DNA of 64,000 nt from the NCBI GenBank assembly GCA_030535455.1, contig JAUNJY010000001.1, positions 62,001-126,000 on the forward strand, in the 5' to 3' direction. Of the stretch, positions 7,947 to 16,490 are shown piece by piece. A program made the position numbers and the translations under genes. A model generated the notes under the pieces. That model had not been told where the DNA came from. It saw only the letters and a list, made by a program, of their open reading frames with translations, and ran no database searches. The stretch's first letter is position 1. Every line of letters begins with the position of its first letter. This DNA is from a bacterium. Its GTDB lineage: Bacteria > Bacillota > Clostridia > Lachnospirales > Lachnospiraceae.

Positions 7947-8639
7947 ATGTTAAAATTTAGTGAGAACTACAAAGAATTTGTTGGTGATGGCAGTGTAGAT
8001 GAAAATGGAAGAACACTAGAAGAATTTTTGACAGAATATGATCCTTATAAGTATAAAACGCCGGCAGTGACAGCGGATATCGTAGTATTGAAAGAAAAAA
8101 ACGATGCGGATATAGAAATAAACAATACTGGGCTTCAGCTACTGCTGATCAAAAGAAAAAATCATCCATGTATTAATGAATGGGCGCTCCCAGGTGGATT
8201 TGCTGAACTGGATGAGAGCTTGGAAGAGAGTGCAAAACGAGAGCTAGAAGAGGAGACAACCGTTACAGGTGTGCCAATGCAGCAATTAAGAACATGGGGG
8301 GAACCTGATCGTGATCCAAGAGGCAGAGTCATTACTGTTTCCTATCTTGCATATTTAGAACAAGAGGTTGATGTTGTTGCATCGGACGATGCAAAAGAGG
8401 CAGCATGGGTAGATGTAAGACTTAATCTAATTCAGACCATTCGAGCAGGACAAGCAGTTACTAAGAAATATTATCTTGAGCTTTATAGTAAAGAACGATC
8501 AATGACTCTTAGTGCAGCTGTATCGGTAACAAGAGAGACTAGAGGAATAACAAGACAAGACACTTATACCTTACATGCTAGTAATGGAATTGCCTTTGAT
8601 CATGCTAAGATTATTTTAGATGCATTGTTATCTTGTTAA
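7947..8639 (+). CDS. Nudix hydrolase
   Basis: A 230-residue protein with a Nudix box GFAELDESLEESAKRELEEET at about 93-114 (G-x5-E-x7-RE-x2-EE), with the usual second Gly replaced by Thr. Such enzymes hydrolyse nucleoside diphosphates linked to another moiety; the N-terminal 35 residues and surroundings resemble ADP-ribose pyrophosphatase-like members with about 60 extra C-terminal residues. It starts at an ATG after GAAGGTG. Substrate not assignable. Confidence 0.82.
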   Translation: MLKFSENYKEFVGDGSVDENGRTLEEFLTEYDPYKYKTPAVTADIVVLKEKNDADIEINNTGLQLLLIKRKNHPCINEWALPGGFAELDESLEESAKRELEEETTVTGVPMQQLRTWGEPDRDPRGRVITVSYLAYLEQEVDVVASDDAKEAAWVDVRLNLIQTIRAGQAVTKKYYLELYSKERSMTLSAAVSVTRETRGITRQDTYTLHASNGIAFDHAKIILDALLSC

Positions 8640-8732
8640 TATAGAGAAGTGCATATCACTACCATGATTGCTCATATAGTAAAGTATAATCCAGTATAAG
8701 CTGGGAATACTTTAGGCAAAACAAATTAGGCG

Positions 8733-8873
8733 GTGATAAAAATCGTAGAGGCATATGTAAGACTTATACTAAAGGGAGTACGTTGCTATAAAGAGGTACC
8801 TGTAGAAGTAAAAGATCAAGTGAAACAAAGGTTAATTGAACTAGGTCGAGAAGACTTAGTATATGTAGAATAA
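8733..8873 (+). CDS. Small hypothetical protein (46 residues)
   Basis: A short frame starting at GTG (an in-frame TAG at 8727 precludes an earlier start) reads MIKIVEAYVRLILKGV and ends ELGREDLVYVE, then TAA and immediately a terminator. The pattern (aliphatic helix AYVRLILKG, a V-P-x-x-V turn, then an amphipathic helix) resembles small clostridial proteins of unknown function. The ribosome site (AGGCGG at 8728-8733) abuts the GTG, which is unusual and lowers confidence in the exact start; codon usage and the terminator placement support it being real. Confidence 0.5.
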   Translation: MIKIVEAYVRLILKGVRCYKEVPVEVKDQVKQRLIELGREDLVYVE

Positions 8874-8917
8874 AAAAAGGGGTGTGACACAATCAATCAT
8901 GTGTCGCAACCCTTTTT
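8874..8917 (+). terminator. Intrinsic terminator after the small ORF
   Basis: Stem GGGTGTGACAC / GTGTCGCA(A)CCC with one bulged base, flanked by A and T runs (TTTTT at 8913-8917). Confidence 0.75.
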
Positions 8918-8956
8918 GTTTATTTATAGCAAATTCTTTTTCCATCCCCTATAAAT

Positions 8957-8978
8957 AAACGCCCAAAGACCAGGGCGT
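8957..8978 (-). terminator. Possible terminator of the metal ATPase gene
   Basis: ACGCCC (8959-8964) pairs with GGGCGT (8973-8978); on the minus strand a T-rich stretch follows. The stem is short. Confidence 0.4.
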
Positions 8979-8989
8979 AAGATCCACGC

Positions 8990-10990
8990 TTATTCCAGAT
9001 TTACATCATGTAAGGCTCGAATAGAGTTCATAATTGCAATCAGGCTGACCCCAACATCTGCAAAAATGGCAAGCCACATGGAGCCAAAACCTAAGGCTAG
9101 TAAAAGCAAAACAAGTAGTTTCATTCCAAGTGCAAATATGATGTTTGCAGTTACAATTCTTTTTGTATGTTTGGCAATTGCAATGGCCTTTGCAATCTTT
9201 CCTGGCTCATCTGTCATCAGGACGATATCAGCAGCTTCGATTGCAGCATCACTTCCCACACCACCCATTGCTATTCCAATGTCTGATCTTGCAATTACAG
9301 GGGCATCATTTATCCCATCGCCAACAAAAGCCGTGCCTTCCTTTGGCGATTGATGTTTCATGATTTCTTCTAGTTTAGTTACTTTATCAGTAGGAAGTAA
9401 TTCAGAGAACACCATATCAATGCCAAGGCGGTTTGCTACCTGATTTGCTGCTGCTTTGGTATCGCCGGTGAGTAAGACGGTCTTAATGCCCTGCTTCTTA
9501 AGCGCATCAAGTGTTGCTTTGGCATCTGCTTTTATTTCATCGGAAATAATAAGGCAGCCAATACAGTTACTCCCTTTAGAAAGATAGGTAATCGTGCCAA
9601 TGGTATTAAGGGATACCGGAATGTCAGTGGCATTTATAGTTTCCATATAGCGTTTATTACCAAGGTAATAAGTAATGCCATTTATATTTGCCTGTACTCC
9701 ATGACCGGATATTTCCTTGTAGCCGGAAAGCTCTTTTAGATTTGGTTCTGTTTGGAACCGTTCTTTGTAAGCAGTTAGGATGGATGTGGCAATAGGATGG
9801 GTAGAGAAGCCTTCTAATAAGGCCGCGGTCTTAAGAATTTCCTTCTCACTCACATTAGAGAAGGACCTGATTTCTTTAACCACAAAGCATCCTTTTGTAA
9901 GGGTACCAGTCTTATCAAAGACTATAGTTCTTAATGTAGTAAGACCTTCTAAATAATTGCTTCCTTTTATGATAATTCCATTTTTAGAAGAAGCGCCAAT
10001 ACCGCCAAAGAAGCCCAGCGGAACAGAGATTACTAAAGCGCAAGGACATGATACCACTAAGAAACTGCATGCAGTATAAATCCATCTTTGTAAATCATGG
10101 TTTCCTGTAATAATTGGTGGTATTAAAACTAGAAATACAGCTAGCAAAGCTACGATTGGAGTATAAATGCGTGCAAACTTAGTGATAAAGTTCTCAGTTA
10201 CTGATTTACGAGCACTTGCATTTTCTACAAGATCTAGTACTTTTGCCACTGTGGATTCAGTATATGGCTTGGTAACTTTGATTTTTAAAGTTTGTTCTCC
10301 ATTAATACACCCGCTTAGGACGTTGTCACCTACAGAAGCTTTTCTTGGAATGCTTTCTCCTGTTAAGGAAGAGGTATCTAAGAAGGAAGAACCTTCTACA
10401 ACGGTACCATCCAGCGCAATTTTTTCACTAGGCTTTACTACTATGACAGTCCCCACTTGTACTTGTTCAGGAGCAAGCTGCTTTAATCCATCTGCGGTCT
10501 CCACAGTTGCAAATAAGGACTTTAAGTTCATAGCATCCGCGAAATGACGTTTGGAGTTGTCTACGGCTAAGTCTTGAAGTAATTCACCAATTTGAAATAA
10601 TAATAATACTGCAATAGCTTCATTATATTCCCCAATGTAGAGGGCACCAATTGTGGCGAGGATCATTAAAAAATTTTCATCAAATATGGAGCCATGGACA
10701 ATGCTGGTGAGGCTGCTAAGAAGTACTTCATGGCCTAAGACGATGTAGCCAGCTAGGATCAATAGTAATTTGTAAGCGGGCTGGTCTATAAGATAAATTC
10801 CTATGAGGCTGATACAAATGCCTATTATCCAGAAAAGTGCAGTTATTAGAATGTCTTTTATAGAACGGTCATCATTTCCGTGTTCATGTGTATGATTATG
10901 ATTGTGTTTTTGTGTCCCGTTGACATGAGCATGATTACAGGAAGGTTCATCAGAAGGTGGAGGTACAGTACTTGAGTGTTCTGTATCCAT
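8990..10990 (-). CDS. cadA: Heavy-metal (Zn/Cd/Pb) exporting P-type ATPase
   Basis: A P1B-type ATPase. Motifs: CPC in VVSCPCALV, phosphorylation site DKTGTLT, FSTHPIA (HP motif) and GDGINDAPVIA. CPC with the HP motif and the neighbouring cadC-like gene indicate soft divalent metal export, ZntA/CadA type. There is no N-terminal HMA domain; instead the first 40 residues contain a His-rich stretch (HNHNHTHEHG). The frame is open to 11053, but the ATG at 10990 follows AAGGAGG, directly after the cadC stop, so it is the likely start (666 residues). Confidence 0.88.
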   Translation of the reverse strand: MDTEHSSTVPPPSDEPSCNHAHVNGTQKHNHNHTHEHGNDDRSIKDILITALFWIIGICISLIGIYLIDQPAYKLLLILAGYIVLGHEVLLSSLTSIVHGSIFDENFLMILATIGALYIGEYNEAIAVLLLFQIGELLQDLAVDNSKRHFADAMNLKSLFATVETADGLKQLAPEQVQVGTVIVVKPSEKIALDGTVVEGSSFLDTSSLTGESIPRKASVGDNVLSGCINGEQTLKIKVTKPYTESTVAKVLDLVENASARKSVTENFITKFARIYTPIVALLAVFLVLIPPIITGNHDLQRWIYTACSFLVVSCPCALVISVPLGFFGGIGASSKNGIIIKGSNYLEGLTTLRTIVFDKTGTLTKGCFVVKEIRSFSNVSEKEILKTAALLEGFSTHPIATSILTAYKERFQTEPNLKELSGYKEISGHGVQANINGITYYLGNKRYMETINATDIPVSLNTIGTITYLSKGSNCIGCLIISDEIKADAKATLDALKKQGIKTVLLTGDTKAAANQVANRLGIDMVFSELLPTDKVTKLEEIMKHQSPKEGTAFVGDGINDAPVIARSDIGIAMGGVGSDAAIEAADIVLMTDEPGKIAKAIAIAKHTKRIVTANIIFALGMKLLVLLLLALGFGSMWLAIFADVGVSLIAIMNSIRALHDVNLE

Positions 10991-11006
10991 AGTAAGACAG
11001 GCCTCC

Positions 11007-11384
11007 TTATTCGGTGATATGTGCCAATCCTTGATCAAAAATTCTCTTAACATGTTCGTCTGCTAGGGAGTAGTAAACGACTTTTCCCACTTTTCTGTTG
11101 TTAACAAGTTTATTTGTCTTTAAGACACGTAGTTGATGAGAAATAGCGGACTGTGTCATATTGAGCAAAGTCGCAATGTCACAAACACACATTTCTGACT
11201 CAAATAGTGCACATAAGATTTTAATTCGTGTAGAGTCCCCAAATACTTTGAATAGTTCTGCCAAGTCGTAAAGAGTTTCTTCTTCAGGAAGCTTTGTTTT
11301 CACTTCCTCGATAATATTTTGGTGGATACAAGTTATTTCGCAGCATTCATTAGCAGCTGCTAGTTCATCATGAGATTTATGCAT
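11007..11384 (-). CDS. cadC: ArsR/SmtB-family metal-sensing repressor
   Basis: A 125-residue winged-helix repressor. The helix carrying MCVCDIATLL has the Cys-x-Cys metal site of CadC/ArsR sensors, followed by the recognition helix MTQSAISHQLRVLK. Extra Cys residues (NECCEITC, about 12-19) match the N-terminal metal site of CadC. It probably represses its own operon and releases DNA on binding Cd, Pb or Zn. ATG follows AGGAGGTAGT. It is translationally close to the ATPase gene. Confidence 0.88.
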   Translation of the reverse strand: MHKSHDELAAANECCEITCIHQNIIEEVKTKLPEEETLYDLAELFKVFGDSTRIKILCALFESEMCVCDIATLLNMTQSAISHQLRVLKTNKLVNNRKVGKVVYYSLADEHVKRIFDQGLAHITE

Positions 11385-11429
11385 ATACTACCTCCTAGAT
11401 ATATATTAGTCTATGTTTAATAGATTATT

Positions 11430-11465
11430 ATGTGAATATATGAATTGTTATTCAAACAATAAGCC
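11430..11465 (-). promoter_or_regulatory. Promoter with candidate CadC operator
   Basis: A TGAAT-TGTT-ATTCA inverted repeat (11441-11454) lies within a minus-strand promoter candidate TTGAAT-17 bases-CATAAT. Position and symmetry fit an ArsR-family operator. Supported by pattern only. Confidence 0.5.
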
Positions 11466-11584
11466 TGAATTTAATAATTGTCAATGCACCCATGGAAAAA
11501 TTCTTGAAATTTAATAGAAATGTTTTCGAGTAGATTGACAATTTATTAGTTTTGATAAATGATAGTGACAAGAGGAGGTTTCAT

Positions 11585-12055
11585 ATGGACGTATTAGCAA
11601 GAGAGGAATTAAAACAACGAGGTGGAATTTACATTGAACAGGTCTTGCCGGCATTTGAACAATATGAAGCGTGCACATGGAAGCTTACGTTAGATGAGTA
11701 CAAAGCTATGTTTGCAAACCTACAAAACCAGCATATGGTTTATGCAGATTTTTATTATAGTAAGATTACAGAGGAAAATCGTAGCGTTTTTGAAGAACAT
11801 TTAAATCAGGAGCAAATGAGGCGATTAGATCAGCTTTGTATGAAGTGCAGAGATTACAGGGAGCAAGAGTTTGTAATTTTTAAGCCATCTAGTGAAGAGC
11901 TGGACTTGCTTGTTGAAATTAGCTTTAGGGAACTTCTGTTTAGTACTTTTTATGTGCTAGACTTGCCGCTTACCATATGGAGTAACTATGGAGGAGAGTT
12001 TGTTGGGTTTGCAGATGAGAAAGAATTGTTAGGAGGGATAACATGCAATTACTAA
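11585..12055 (+). CDS. Hypothetical protein cotranscribed with a PII-like gene
   Basis: A 156-residue soluble protein without a motif I recognise. The ATG at 11585 is chosen because AGAGGAGG lies 6 bases upstream; the frame is open to 11552. It has a mixed acidic composition, two Cys in LCMKCRDYREQEF and an aromatic-rich C-terminal third. Its 3' end overlaps the start of the PII-like gene by 13 bases, so translation is coupled and the two products probably act together. Confidence 0.7.
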   Translation: MDVLAREELKQRGGIYIEQVLPAFEQYEACTWKLTLDEYKAMFANLQNQHMVYADFYYSKITEENRSVFEEHLNQEQMRRLDQLCMKCRDYREQEFVIFKPSSEELDLLVEISFRELLFSTFYVLDLPLTIWSNYGGEFVGFADEKELLGGITCNY

Positions 12056-12378
12056 TCGTAATATTAAAACGTGAAAGCAGAATGAAAAAAATGGTGCAGG
12101 AGCTAGCTAAGTCAGGAGTTCGAGGCGGAACAATTCTTGAGGGAACAGGAATGGCAGAGTCTTTAGTTCAGATGCAGGATCTACCCGTGTTTGGAACATT
12201 AAAGAGAATGCTGTCAGTGGAGGAATTTGAATCTAGCCATGTCATGCTGTTTGCATTAAAGGATGAACAGCTGAAGAAGACGACTACCCTAATCAAAGAA
12301 ATAGTTGGTGATTTTAATGAACCAAATACAGGAATTATGTTTGCAGTACCAATTTCCTATATAGAAGGATTAAGTTAA
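12043..12378 (+). CDS. PII-like signalling protein
   Basis: A 111-residue protein of PII length and fold pattern: N-terminal strand LLIVILKRE, GGTILEGTGM, LFALKDEQLKKTTTLI helix, and C-terminal NTGIMFAVPISYIEGL. The classical T-loop tyrosine region is absent, so it belongs with divergent PII-superfamily members rather than GlnB/GlnK. It starts inside the preceding gene (GGAGGG upstream). Ligand and target are unknown; the upstream unknown gene is the obvious candidate partner. The ferredoxin-like trimer fold is inferred. Confidence 0.65.
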   Translation: MQLLIVILKRESRMKKMVQELAKSGVRGGTILEGTGMAESLVQMQDLPVFGTLKRMLSVEEFESSHVMLFALKDEQLKKTTTLIKEIVGDFNEPNTGIMFAVPISYIEGLS

Positions 12379-12390
12379 TCCATAGAGGTA

Positions 12391-12419
12391 TTGAATATTT
12401 TGTACAAAAATGGTATACT
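12391..12419 (+). promoter_or_regulatory. Strong sigma-A promoter with no downstream gene
   Basis: TTGAAT (12391-12396), exactly 17 bases, and TATACT (12414-12419). Transcription from about 12426 would reach the terminator at 12493-12541 without crossing a convincing ORF. Confidence 0.65.
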
Positions 12420-12425
12420 TAATCT

Positions 12426-12541
12426 ATCGCATTTAGTTAATGTGATGGTATTTTGTATGCGTTGGGGAACGTGAGAGAGCAAAAACTATACAAAAAGACG
12501 ATAGAAAATGTAATTCCGGAACATTTTCTATCGTCTTTTTT
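12426..12541 (+). ncRNA. Candidate orphan small RNA, about 115 nt
   Basis: A transcription unit defined by the promoter just upstream and a very stable terminator (a 19-base arm at 12493-12511 pairing with 12522-12540, ending in a T-run). The interval lacks a ribosome site and an ORF beyond a dozen codons. The next plus-strand gene starts 700 bases later, so a leader role is unlikely. It is not a 6S, SRP or known riboswitch pattern that I recognise. The terminator also serves dtd from the other side. Confidence 0.5.
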
Positions 12542-12675
12542 AGTACATAGGAAACTTCTCTTCGTGAAGCCTCCTATGTACTAAAAAGGCTTTCGAAAAA
12601 CAGAAAGCCAAGATGCGCATTCACTCGAAAGGAGAATGTCGCTGTCGCGACCGAGTGTTTTGCAAGCAAAACACT
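12541..12675. repeat. Hairpin-rich intergenic module (copy A)
   Basis: Successive stem-loops: TAGTACATAGG / CCTATGTACTA (12541-12582), GGCTTTC / GAAAGCC (12588-12609), a nested element CACTCG (12622-12627)-AAAGGAGAAT-GTCGC-TGTC-GCGAC-CGAGTG (to 12657), and GTGTTTTGC-AA-GCAAAACAC (12655-12674) followed by six T. The nested element recurs with a changed outer stem near 46746-46778. Confidence 0.6.
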
Positions 12676-12678
12676 TTT

Positions 12679-13122
12679 TTATGCTAAATTTTCAATTACT
12701 ACTGTAAATGGCCCATCATTGGTGAGGGATACTTTCATATCTGCTCCAAATTCACCATGCTCTACCACAGGAATGGTTTCTTTACATCTCATAATAAACT
12801 CTTCATAAAGCTCATTTGCCATATCTGGTTTTCCTGCATTCATAAAGTTTGGACGGTTTCCTTTACGACAGTCTGCATATAGCGTAAATTGGGAGATAAT
12901 CAATAATTCACCGTTTACATCTTGAATGGAAAGATTGGTCTTATCATTTTCATCTTGAAAGATACGAAGCTTTAACAGCTTGTCTACATATTTCTTAACT
13001 GTCTCTTTTGTATCTTCAGCACCAACGCCAAGAAGGACCATAAGTCCATGGTTGATTTTCCCGATACAGTTGTCATCCACAGTCACTTGTGCGCTTGTAA
13101 CTCTTTGTACCACTAATTTCAT
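12679..13122 (-). CDS. dtd: D-aminoacyl-tRNA deacylase
   Basis: Hydrolyses D-aminoacyl-tRNA (and mischarged Gly-tRNA-Ala) in the cytoplasm. At 147 residues it has the family length, the catalytic [17 protein letters not shown] motif (about 78-94) and the C-terminal [10 protein letters not shown] motif (canonical form NxGPVT), both forming the active site at the dimer interface. Starts at an ATG after GAGGG and ends at the hairpin module that carries a bidirectional terminator. Confidence 0.95.
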   Translation of the reverse strand: MKLVVQRVTSAQVTVDDNCIGKINHGLMVLLGVGAEDTKETVKKYVDKLLKLRIFQDENDKTNLSIQDVNGELLIISQFTLYADCRKGNRPNFMNAGKPDMANELYEEFIMRCKETIPVVEHGEFGADMKVSLTNDGPFTVVIENLA

Positions 13123-13232
13123 TGTATGCCCTCATTTCTACCTATTTTTATATATTATAATAAGTTCCAGCAACCGTGTCTAGGAAGGAGCCAGGGAATT
13201 AGTCCTAGATATCTAATATTTTTTGACTTTAT

Positions 13233-13261
13233 CTAATGAATTTCGACATGAAAGCCGAAAT
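13233..13261 (+). promoter_or_regulatory. Possible sigma-28 (flagellar) promoter
   Basis: CTAAT (13233-13237), 16 bases, then GCCGAAAT (13254-13261), close to the TAAA-N15-GCCGATAT pattern of late flagellar promoters. Its location inside the annotated 5' end favours a downstream start for the large flagellar protein and would drive flagellin. Confidence 0.35.
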
Positions 13262-16200
13262 AAAATGTGACAATATAAGTAAAGTGAGTGTGAAATCAAT
13301 GGATCGAATAAATGTGAATACAGTCAGCACCAAGGATGCGTGCTACTTGGCCACAGAGGAAACTGCCAATGAACAATTAGCGAAAGGGCAAGTGGTTGAG
13401 GGTGTGATCACGAAAGTATCAGATAAGATTTCCATCACCTTGAACGGCAAAGAGTTACAAGTCTCTCAGTCGGCAGTACAAGACGCCAAGGAAGGTCAAG
13501 TAAGAACATTTGAGATAACGGATATATCGAACAAGAGTATTGTATTAAGGGAAGTTGGAAACGAAACGGAGCAAATATCGTCACAAGAAGTAAGACAGAC
13601 AAGTATTGTGATGAATACGGCTACATTTGTTGAAAAACCAGAGGATACAAAAAATCAACAGTCAGTGAACGAAACAAAGAGTCAGGTGAAAAAGCAGATT
13701 ACAAGTACATTAAACCGTCTTAGTGAAGAAGACTATAATGCACTGTCAGAGAAGCAGACACCTATGGAAGAATACGAAGAAGACCGACTTGAGCGTGCAA
13801 TTGACCGCATCAAAGAGCAGAGGGAATTTAAAGAGCAGCATCTTCAAAATGCAGTAGATAAAAAGCAAGACAAAAGAGAAGATCTTGAAGAGGGAAATTC
13901 AAAGATTGAAAAGCGATTGGCAGAGCAAAATCTTCCGGTAACAGATGCGAATATAGCCAAGGTAGCAACGGCAATGGAGCTTGTATCAATGGCACCACAA
14001 ATGACGGATTCGTCAAAAGCGTATTTGATTGATCAGTCTATGGAGGTGACTCCTGAAAACATTTATAAATCAATTTATAGTGGAATGGGAAGTAAAGAGC
14101 AGAGTATATTATCAGAGGCTACTTGGAATGAGTTAAAGCCGCAGGTGGAGGAACTATTGGCAAAGGACGGGCTTCAGGTAACTTCTGATACGTTAAATGA
14201 AGCAAGATGGCTGATTTCTAATAATCTTACGATTTCAAAGGAAAGCATAAGTACGTTAGAGCAGTTAAATCAACTTCAGAAAACGGTTGACAAGGAACTT
14301 ATGATGGACCTTTGTTTAAAAGGGCTTAGCCAGGGAACGGAACCAAAGCAGACAGACCTTATGGAACAGCTAGAAGATTTAGATTACAGGCAGAAGGCAC
14401 TTCAATCTATGGAACTTTTAGAAAGTATACACGAAAATGCCGTTAATTCAATTGATGAGGGAGAGGCAGTTACCTTACAGTCATTATCAAATGCGCCAAA
14501 AGTTACAACAGCAGGTGAAGCGGGAATTAAGGCAATTACTGCAAGAAGACAGTTAGAGGAAGTACGTCTAAAGCTTACAATGGAGAGCTCCTATCAGCTA
14601 TATAAACAGGGAATTCAAGTGGATACAACAGAGCTTACAGAGCTAGTAGGACAGTTAAGGGCACTAGAAGAGTCATATTATAAGGGGCTTGCAAAGGACC
14701 TGGGAGTTACTATGAATGAGGATGAGCTTACAGCCTTAACAGCAACTGATAAAGTAGTAAATGGCTTAAAGGCAATGCCAGGAAATATCCTTGGAACCAC
14801 ATATGACAAGCGTACAGCCATTACATTGACAGAATTATATGAGGCTGGTGAGACAGAACTCGGTAAACAGGTCAATAGGGTAGCAGAATACGAAACCCTT
14901 ATGACAGCACCAAGAAAAGACTTGGGAGACTCCATCCAAAAAGCATTTTCCAATGTAAATGATATTTTAGATGAGTTATCGCTAGAGCAGACAAGCAGCA
15001 ATCAGCGTGCAGTTAAAATCCTTGCATATAATCAGATGGACATTAATGAAGAGTCTATTACAAATATAAAGAGCTATGATTTACAAGTAAATCAGTTATT
15101 GGAACAGCTAACGCCGGAAGTAGCGTTAACATTGATTAAAGAAGGTGAAAATCCTCTTTCTATGTCTGTTTCTGATTTAAATGATAAAGTAAATGACATT
15201 GTATCCGCCATGGATATTACGTCAGAAGAGAAATTTAGTGAGTACCTATATAATCTTGATAAAAGAAATGAGCTAACAAGCGATCAGCGAGAATCCTATA
15301 TCGGAATTTACCGTTTGCTTCATCAAGTGGAAAAAAGCGATGGAGCAGCCGTTGGAGCAGTTGTAAAGGCAGATCAGGAGCTCACATTAAATAATCTTCT
15401 TACCGCAGTTCGAAGCAGTAAGAAGGCAGGCATGGATATTGAGATCGATGAGTCATTTGGAGGAATAGAACAGGCAGGTAATAATAAAGCATCCATCAGT
15501 GAGCAGGTAAACAAGGCATTCTATGGATCCAAACTGGCAAGTCAGACCTTTAATGACCTTACAGTAGATGCAGTAATCACATTGGATCAGACCCATGACC
15601 AGCTGCTTGATGCTACACTAGAACAACTCTATGAGGCAGAGCAGAAGGTGAATGAAACTGTGGAAAATCAGTACTCAAGTATGAGGTATGAGGAGTTAAG
15701 GGACGTATTGGCACAGGCAAAGGCAGATGTGTTGATTGCAGCGGACATTCCGGTCAGCGTAAATAATATGCAGGCAGTTAACTATATTGCGAGTGAAGCA
15801 TCTAGCTTTTATAAAGATATGAAAGAGAAGACAGCCAAGGTAAGTGAAGACTTAGCAGACCAAATCCATTCCATTTATGATGGGTTCGTAAATAATCTTG
15901 GAAATGAGGATGCAATGGCAAATAGTTTTCAAGAGTTAGTAAATACAATGAACCAGGTATTTGAAGAATATATGAACAGCAGCCAAGTATCTTCAAAAGA
16001 TATGGAAGAGTTAAGACTTTACAAAAATTCCATCCGTTTAGCATCACAGATGAGTAAAAGCCAGATGTTTGAAGTCCCAGTCAATGTGGGAGACGATGTG
16101 GTAAACCTAAAGGTACAAATGGTCCCTTCTACAGATGGGCAGGCTAAAGTTACAATCCATATGGCGCAAGAGGCATTTGGAACATTGGACGTGACGGCAT

Positions 16201-16463
16201 CCATGCAAGGAGAACAACTATCTGCATTTTTAGTATGCGATAATCGTAAAGTGGTTGATTATTTCAATACAAGGCAAGAAGAAGTAACCAAAGAGCTAGA
16301 ACAGTCAGGAGTAAAAGTGAAGCAGCTTGTGGTGACGATGAATCGAAAACAGACAGAGTTTTATGATACATCAAGCAATCAGGGAGCTATGACAAAGACC
16401 GAGGCGCTTTATAGTGTTGCAAAGACATTTGTAGCATTAACAAAACTGGCATGTGAACAATAG
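13236..16463 (+). CDS. Large FliK-like / DUF6240-type flagellar-associated protein
   Basis: A 1075-residue, Gln/Glu-rich, mostly helical protein. The first 110 residues form a small beta domain (GQVVEGVITKVSDKISITLNGKELQV), the middle is low-complexity helical, and the last 110 residues (VNLKVQMVPSTDGQAKVTIHM ... VKQLVVTMN) resemble the C-terminal domain of hook-length control proteins. It lies 27 bases before flagellin. There is no good ribosome site at the ATG at 13236; a sigma-28-like box (GCCGAAAT at 13254-13261) lies inside the frame, so translation may start at ATG 13299. A role in hook or filament length, or as an export-linked factor, is inferred from position and C-terminus only. Confidence 0.6.
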   Translation: MNFDMKAEIKCDNISKVSVKSMDRINVNTVSTKDACYLATEETANEQLAKGQVVEGVITKVSDKISITLNGKELQVSQSAVQDAKEGQVRTFEITDISNKSIVLREVGNETEQISSQEVRQTSIVMNTATFVEKPEDTKNQQSVNETKSQVKKQITSTLNRLSEEDYNALSEKQTPMEEYEEDRLERAIDRIKEQREFKEQHLQNAVDKKQDKREDLEEGNSKIEKRLAEQNLPVTDANIAKVATAMELVSMAPQMTDSSKAYLIDQSMEVTPENIYKSIYSGMGSKEQSILSEATWNELKPQVEELLAKDGLQVTSDTLNEARWLISNNLTISKESISTLEQLNQLQKTVDKELMMDLCLKGLSQGTEPKQTDLMEQLEDLDYRQKALQSMELLESIHENAVNSIDEGEAVTLQSLSNAPKVTTAGEAGIKAITARRQLEEVRLKLTMESSYQLYKQGIQVDTTELTELVGQLRALEESYYKGLAKDLGVTMNEDELTALTATDKVVNGLKAMPGNILGTTYDKRTAITLTELYEAGETELGKQVNRVAEYETLMTAPRKDLGDSIQKAFSNVNDILDELSLEQTSSNQRAVKILAYNQMDINEESITNIKSYDLQVNQLLEQLTPEVALTLIKEGENPLSMSVSDLNDKVNDIVSAMDITSEEKFSEYLYNLDKRNELTSDQRESYIGIYRLLHQVEKSDGAAVGAVVKADQELTLNNLLTAVRSSKKAGMDIEIDESFGGIEQAGNNKASISEQVNKAFYGSKLASQTFNDLTVDAVITLDQTHDQLLDATLEQLYEAEQKVNETVENQYSSMRYEELRDVLAQAKADVLIAADIPVSVNNMQAVNYIASEASSFYKDMKEKTAKVSEDLADQIHSIYDGFVNNLGNEDAMANSFQELVNTMNQVFEEYMNSSQVSSKDMEELRLYKNSIRLASQMSKSQMFEVPVNVGDDVVNLKVQMVPSTDGQAKVTIHMAQEAFGTLDVTASMQGEQLSAFLVCDNRKVVDYFNTRQEEVTKELEQSGVKVKQLVVTMNRKQTEFYDTSSNQGAMTKTEALYSVAKTFVALTKLACEQ

Positions 16464-16490
16464 ACAGGGAGAACGAAAGGGAAACACAGA

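Noticed and set aside
12420-12475. Eleven-codon GTG/ATG frame in the candidate small RNA
   Set aside because: No ribosome site; too short to call coding.
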